Origin: Tritrichomonas musculus
Taxonomy: Eukaryota > Parabasalia > Tritrichomonadida > Tritrichomonadidae
NCBI GenBank assembly: GCA_039105265.1
Contig: JAPFFF010000006.1
Location: 868,001 to 932,000, forward strand
Direction of reading: 5' to 3'
DNA: 64,000 bases
A program made the position numbers and the translations under genes. This document shows, in pieces, positions 60,291 through 64,000 of the stretch. Below the pieces are notes generated by a model, which searched no databases, was not told where the DNA came from, and saw only the letters and a list, made by a program, of their open reading frames with translations. Numbering within the stretch: the stretch's first letter is position 1; each line of letters opens with the position of its first letter.

Positions 60291-60989
60291 ATGAATCATG
60301 AAAAAAATATTATCACGCATTCCAAAAAATCTCTTTTACAGTATATTTTTTTCTGTTGTCCATCTTTATTTTATAATAATAATAATTCCAAAACTTTAGT
60401 TGGAGAATTCGATCTTGGTCCACCACTTCCGTATGATGCTATTGGTTTTGATAAAGGAAAGTTTAAAAAAACGCTTATACTTGATTTAGATGAAACTCTT
60501 GTTTATTCATCTCTAACGCCTTTTGCTGTTAAAAAATGTGATTTTTCAATCAAGTTCAGTGTTGGATCTAATAACCTCATATATGAAAGCTATGTTTTAA
60601 AACGACCTGGTCTTGATGACTTTTTAAATTATGTAAAAGAAAAGTTTGAAGTTGCAATATTTACTGCATCAATGAAAGAATATGCTGATGCAGTGATTAA
60701 TGTAATTGCTCCTTGGATTCCTGTTTCACATAGATTCTATCGTCATCATTGCAGCCAAATAAATGGAATTTTTATAAAAGATTTGAGCAAATTTAATAGA
60801 CCAATTAATTCAATTATTTTAGTTGATGATTCTAATGTCGCTCTAATGATTAATCGATCGAATGTAATAACAATTTCATCATGGTTTGGTGAAGCAAATG
60901 ATAGAGAATTAGAGAGAATGACCCAGCAAATTTTATCAAAACTTGACAGCGTTGATGATGTTCGTTCTGCAATTAGAAAGTTAATATAA
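60291..60989 (+). CDS. SCP/FCP1-like HAD phosphatase (CTD small phosphatase family)
   Basis: The product is 232 residues. The catalytic motif is ILDLDETLV (D65 nucleophile, D67 acid/base). It is followed by LKRPGLDDFL, the IFTASMKEYAD motif, and RFYRHHCSQINGIFIKDLS. The SIILVDDS segment carries the last metal-binding aspartates. NVITISSWFGEANDREL closes the domain, as in SCP and NIF-type phosphatases. Human SCPs remove phosphate from Ser5 of the Pol II CTD; relatives such as Dullard act on other substrates. The presence of canonical YSPTSPS heptads in RPB1 of this same window gives it a possible local substrate. The N-terminal 35 residues are not conserved and contain a Cys pair. It should be active. 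Confidence 0.93.
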   Translation: MNHEKNIITHSKKSLLQYIFFCCPSLFYNNNNSKTLVGEFDLGPPLPYDAIGFDKGKFKKTLILDLDETLVYSSLTPFAVKKCDFSIKFSVGSNNLIYESYVLKRPGLDDFLNYVKEKFEVAIFTASMKEYADAVINVIAPWIPVSHRFYRHHCSQINGIFIKDLSKFNRPINSIILVDDSNVALMINRSNVITISSWFGEANDRELERMTQQILSKLDSVDDVRSAIRKLI

Positions 60990-61275
60990 TATTTGAAATT
61001 TATTTACCAAACATATTTGTATTTAAAACAGAATCATTTTTAATATCAATTAAAGATTATATGTGATATAAATGACAAATTTTTATTTATTTTTATAAGA
61101 TGAGAATTGTTCTTTTTTTCATTCTTCCTTTTTGGCAAAGCAGTAATTATATTTATATATTAAGCATTTGAAAAACATCGCTAAAATATTTATATAATTA
61201 TTAGCATGGGTAAAAATTTCGTAATTTAATAAAAGAATACTCGACTATTTATTGATTCAATTTAAATCAAAAGAT
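60990..61275. other. intergenic region
   Basis: AT-rich spacer between two genes on the same strand. A short ATG frame at 61206 ends after seven codons. Nothing else is seen. Confidence 0.45.
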
Positions 61276-61665
61276 ATGAATGAAGATTATGTTAACGTTG
61301 ACTGTCCTGAAGTAAAAGAATGGTTTGATGATTATCAGAATCATTTATCTATTGAAGATTCTCAATCAGAATATTTTGATGAAAGTCAAATTCTTGAACC
61401 TTTTGTGGAATTGGAAAGATCATGTTCTTCAATTGATCAAGCAATGCTAGAAATCGAATCAATTCTTAGGAAAACTTTTCAGAATGTCAATAAAGTTGCC
61501 TCTTGTACATCTAATTCGCAATTTTATGCGAAAGCCTCTTTGATTTCTGCGAACATAATTTCTGCTTCTAACAATAAGCAAGATACTGGAGAAAGTTTTC
61601 TTTCGCGTTTCATCGGAATTGTTCACTCTTTTTCAAACTGGTTTTTTGGTTTCTTCGATATATGA
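61276..61665 (+). CDS. small hypothetical protein with aromatic C-terminus
   Basis: The product is 129 residues. It has an acidic N-terminus (DCPEVKEWFDDYQNH), a helical middle with heptad spacing (SSIDQAMLEIESILRKTFQNV), and a hydrophobic, aromatic tail SFLSRFIGIVHSFSNWFFGF. The tail could be a membrane-associating helix or short anchor. A helix followed by a tail anchor recalls small SNARE-like proteins, but I see no SNARE zero-layer residue to support that. The start is ATG 61276; an earlier TTG is unlikely. The gene is plausible from composition; no family is recognised. Confidence 0.5.
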   Translation: MNEDYVNVDCPEVKEWFDDYQNHLSIEDSQSEYFDESQILEPFVELERSCSSIDQAMLEIESILRKTFQNVNKVASCTSNSQFYAKASLISANIISASNNKQDTGESFLSRFIGIVHSFSNWFFGFFDI

Positions 61666-64000
61666 TCTATATTCGTGGGGTTTATACTCTATTTTAATAG
61701 AGAAAAAATGAAAATGTTTTATTTTTAGTGCTTTATTTCGCACCTATATAAGTATCTTCATTGGTTAATATTAGAAACGGAATTAATTTAATTTACCAAA
61801 CTATCGTTTAAATTAAATAATCCATGAACAAATTATATAAACTTTAATGGTAGTATTTCAAAAACTAACTATTTGTGATAGCAGCTAAATTATTTTCATT
61901 AATCATTTCATTTCATTAAGTTTATGTGATATATGGTTAAAAAGTTCAAATGGCATGCTAGTTTTGATGAGAATAAAAATATTTTCGTTTATTTTTTTTT
62001 GTTTTGTTCATTTCGCTGAAGCGATGATATCATTGTTTTTAAAATAATAATTGATTTAAAATAGTAATGTTTATCTTATGAATTCAAAAATATATTGGTC
62101 ATAAGTGCAATTACAAATGAAAGCTCTTAGTCTAGATAAAAAAAAAAAAAGAATTTTATTCTTTAAACTTTCAAAAAGTTGCTTAAAATCATTTTTAGTC
62201 CTCGCACTATTGAATTTCATTCAAAATTTCAAACTTTTTAAAAGTAGACGATTATTATTTTTTATTGAATTTTAAATCGATGAAAAATTGAATTGATTTT
62301 TAAATATTCATATTTTTATTTTATATTGAAGAATTCAATACAAACAACTTCAGAGTTGCTTTTAAATTATGTAAAATTTATTTAAACAATCAATCAGACA
62401 TGCTTTTAACGTTTTATATTTCTTCACAATGCAATTCTCATTACAAATCTAATAATTTTAAGGCCTTATTAAGGTATTCATTCAATTTTGTAGTATTCAA
62501 AAAGTGACAACGAAAATACATATTTTGCGAAATATATCATTATAAATTTTAATTTTTTTTATTAAATATTCATAAAATTAATAATATCATTATATAATAT
62601 ATTTAAATTATTGTATATCTTGCTAAAAGTAGAGATAATTTCATAAATAATCACTCAGCTAATCTTTTCAACCTGAGTTAAAATTTGAAAAATTGGCCAT
62701 ATTTTTTGATTTTAAAAAGATTTATTTTAAAAAATCAAAAATTCCGACGCTGGGGACTTTATTTTGGATAGATTTTTTCTTTGAATACTTTACATATTTT
62801 TACTTTTCAGAAATCTTTATTTTCTCACAATTTTACAATTGTTTATATCTTACAATCTCACAATTATTTCTTAAAAAAATGCTCAATATTCTGAAGCATA
62901 TAATAATTTCATAGAATTGATCTCAATTTTCTGATGATTCAAATATTTCATAAAAAATAAATTCAATTTAATAAATTAACTAAAAAATATATCTTATATT
63001 TTAAATTGGATTTTCCTCATATTTGCTATAATATTTATACAAAACATCATTTTTTTTCTAAACTTATCAAATTGTAAAATTTTCATTCAAAAAGAAAAAT
63101 TAGTTTATTTTTATATCATACGTCAATTTTACCATTATATTTAGTAAATAAATTTTTTATCATCATATATTTTATTATATTATAATATGATAAAATATAC
63201 TGCTTTTGTTCAACCTTAATATGGTCTTAATTTTATCAAAAAAAGCATTGCAAAGTCAAATCATCACTTAAAAATCAATAAATATCAATTAATTATGAGA
63301 TTGCTTTAAAATATTTGATGATTTATATATCAAAAAAAAATACATCAAAAATATCAAAATATAATGGATTTTTATATTCAATTTACTTTTAATAAATTCT
63401 CGTTTACATTTTTTAATTAAATATTGCTTTTTATTATTATTATTTTTATTTATATTAGATAAAGTGATATGCAAAAAAGTGAATTAAGGCATATTTGAAT
63501 GTTTATTCTACTAAAAAAAATTATATTTCATGCTAATGGATGTAAAAATAAGTCAACTCTTTGATGGTTTAATTGATTATTAATTATTCTTTAAAAAATC
63601 TATTTATTGATCTGAAATGCTTGAGATTTTTTTGATAGATTTTAGAGAATTATATTATATTTAAAGTTGCTATAATTTGAAGATCCAATTGCTCAATAAT
63701 AATAATAAAAACTAAGCTCGAAATATCTTAGAAAAAAGAAATTGTATGAGTTGTCTCAATCTATAGAAAAATTTGAAATAATTTGAGATCTCAGAATCGC
63801 ACTCGCCACTTTTTGAAGGCTTTTTTCAAATAGCCTTCAATATTTGATACAGATATATCAAAAAATAATTATCTATTATACAAAATTTGATCTTGCATAT
63901 ATAAAAAGTTAATAAAATTGAATGAAATTCAATCGTGCGAGGACTAATCATTTTGATATCTCAATTTTTGAATGATTTCAAAATTTACTAATTATTGGCC
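61666..64000. other. gene-poor AT-rich region to window end
   Basis: No convincing gene. Short frames (for example 62693-62914) consist of Phe/Ile/Lys and match nothing I know. The only structure is the inverted repeat pair bounding 62198-63944. Confidence 0.5.
62198..63944. mobile_element. possible 1.75-kb TA-flanked element with 27-bp inverted ends, no readable transposase
   Basis: The left end GTCCTCGCACTATTGAATTT (to 62224) and right end (63918-63944) are reverse complements with one mismatch in 27. Weaker similarity extends inward to an ACTTTTTA string on both sides. TA flanks both ends (62196-62197 and 63945-63946). Size and ends would suit a Tc1/mariner-type element, but the interior has no recognisable transposase on either strand. 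It is therefore either a non-autonomous element, a heavily decayed one, or two separate repeat ends. Confidence 0.5.

Noticed and set aside
62693-62914. 73-codon Phe-rich frame inside the putative 1.75-kb element
   Set aside because: Low-complexity translation of A/T-rich DNA with no transposase motif.

Overview
The window looks like nuclear DNA of a parabasalid flagellate, most like Tritrichomonas. It is very AT-rich and compact. Every protein gene I can read is a single uninterrupted frame. Asn/Asp-rich low-complexity inserts are common. A decayed member of the trichomonad DUF3447/ankyrin family lies at the left edge, and a pair of trichomonad-type R2R3 Myb genes lies near 47-49 kb. The species assignment is inference.

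Layout. 1-3.8 kb: a 204-bp tandem repeat, a broken DUF3447-type gene, then gene-poor DNA with short terminal-inverted-repeat elements of two kinds (TTAA-flanked and TA-flanked). 3.9-29.7 kb: dense genes in this order: Pol II largest subunit (RPB1), Bre1-like RING protein, NTPase/UDP-GlcNAc pyrophosphorylase fusion, thioredoxin-fold secretory protein, L-type lectin, LRRC71-like protein, tRNA-Lys, TBC1D20-like RabGAP, TRAPPC9-like protein, SNU13, PH-AGC kinase, importin-like protein. 30.5-46.2 kb: CPAP/SAS-4 TCP-domain protein, a large Asn-rich protein whose 5' end is not an ordinary ATG start, TAF1, CDC50, and a large alpha-solenoid protein. 46.6-49.2 kb: two almost identical Myb genes head to head on a 1055-bp inverted repeat. 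49.2-52.0 kb: gene-poor. 52.0-61.7 kb: a leucine-rich acidic-repeat protein, a 1965-residue coiled-coil protein with a DxxGN-type repeat, an SCP-type CTD phosphatase, and a small hypothetical gene. 61.7-64.0 kb: gene-poor, with a possible 1.75-kb TA-flanked element.

Themes. Several genes serve Pol II transcription and RNA processing: RPB1, TAF1, a Bre1-like E3, an SCP-family CTD phosphatase, Myb factors and SNU13. Others serve the early secretory pathway: L-type lectin, TBC1D20-like GAP, TRAPPC9-like subunit, CDC50 and the thioredoxin-fold protein. A third set fits centriole or flagellum biology: CPAP, LRRC71-like, and possibly the FxxW-motif protein. They are neighbours rather than an operon. 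Two divergent pairs share very short upstream regions (66 and 96 bp). An 11-base box, TAAACGKTCTC, lies just upstream of several starts.

Most noteworthy: canonical CTD heptads in RPB1, a DUF84/YjjX-like domain fused to a UDP-GlcNAc pyrophosphorylase, the homogenised Myb palindrome, the DxxG repeat protein, and the promoter-like box also present inside a TTAA element. I saw no CRISPR array, rRNA, or virus-like element.
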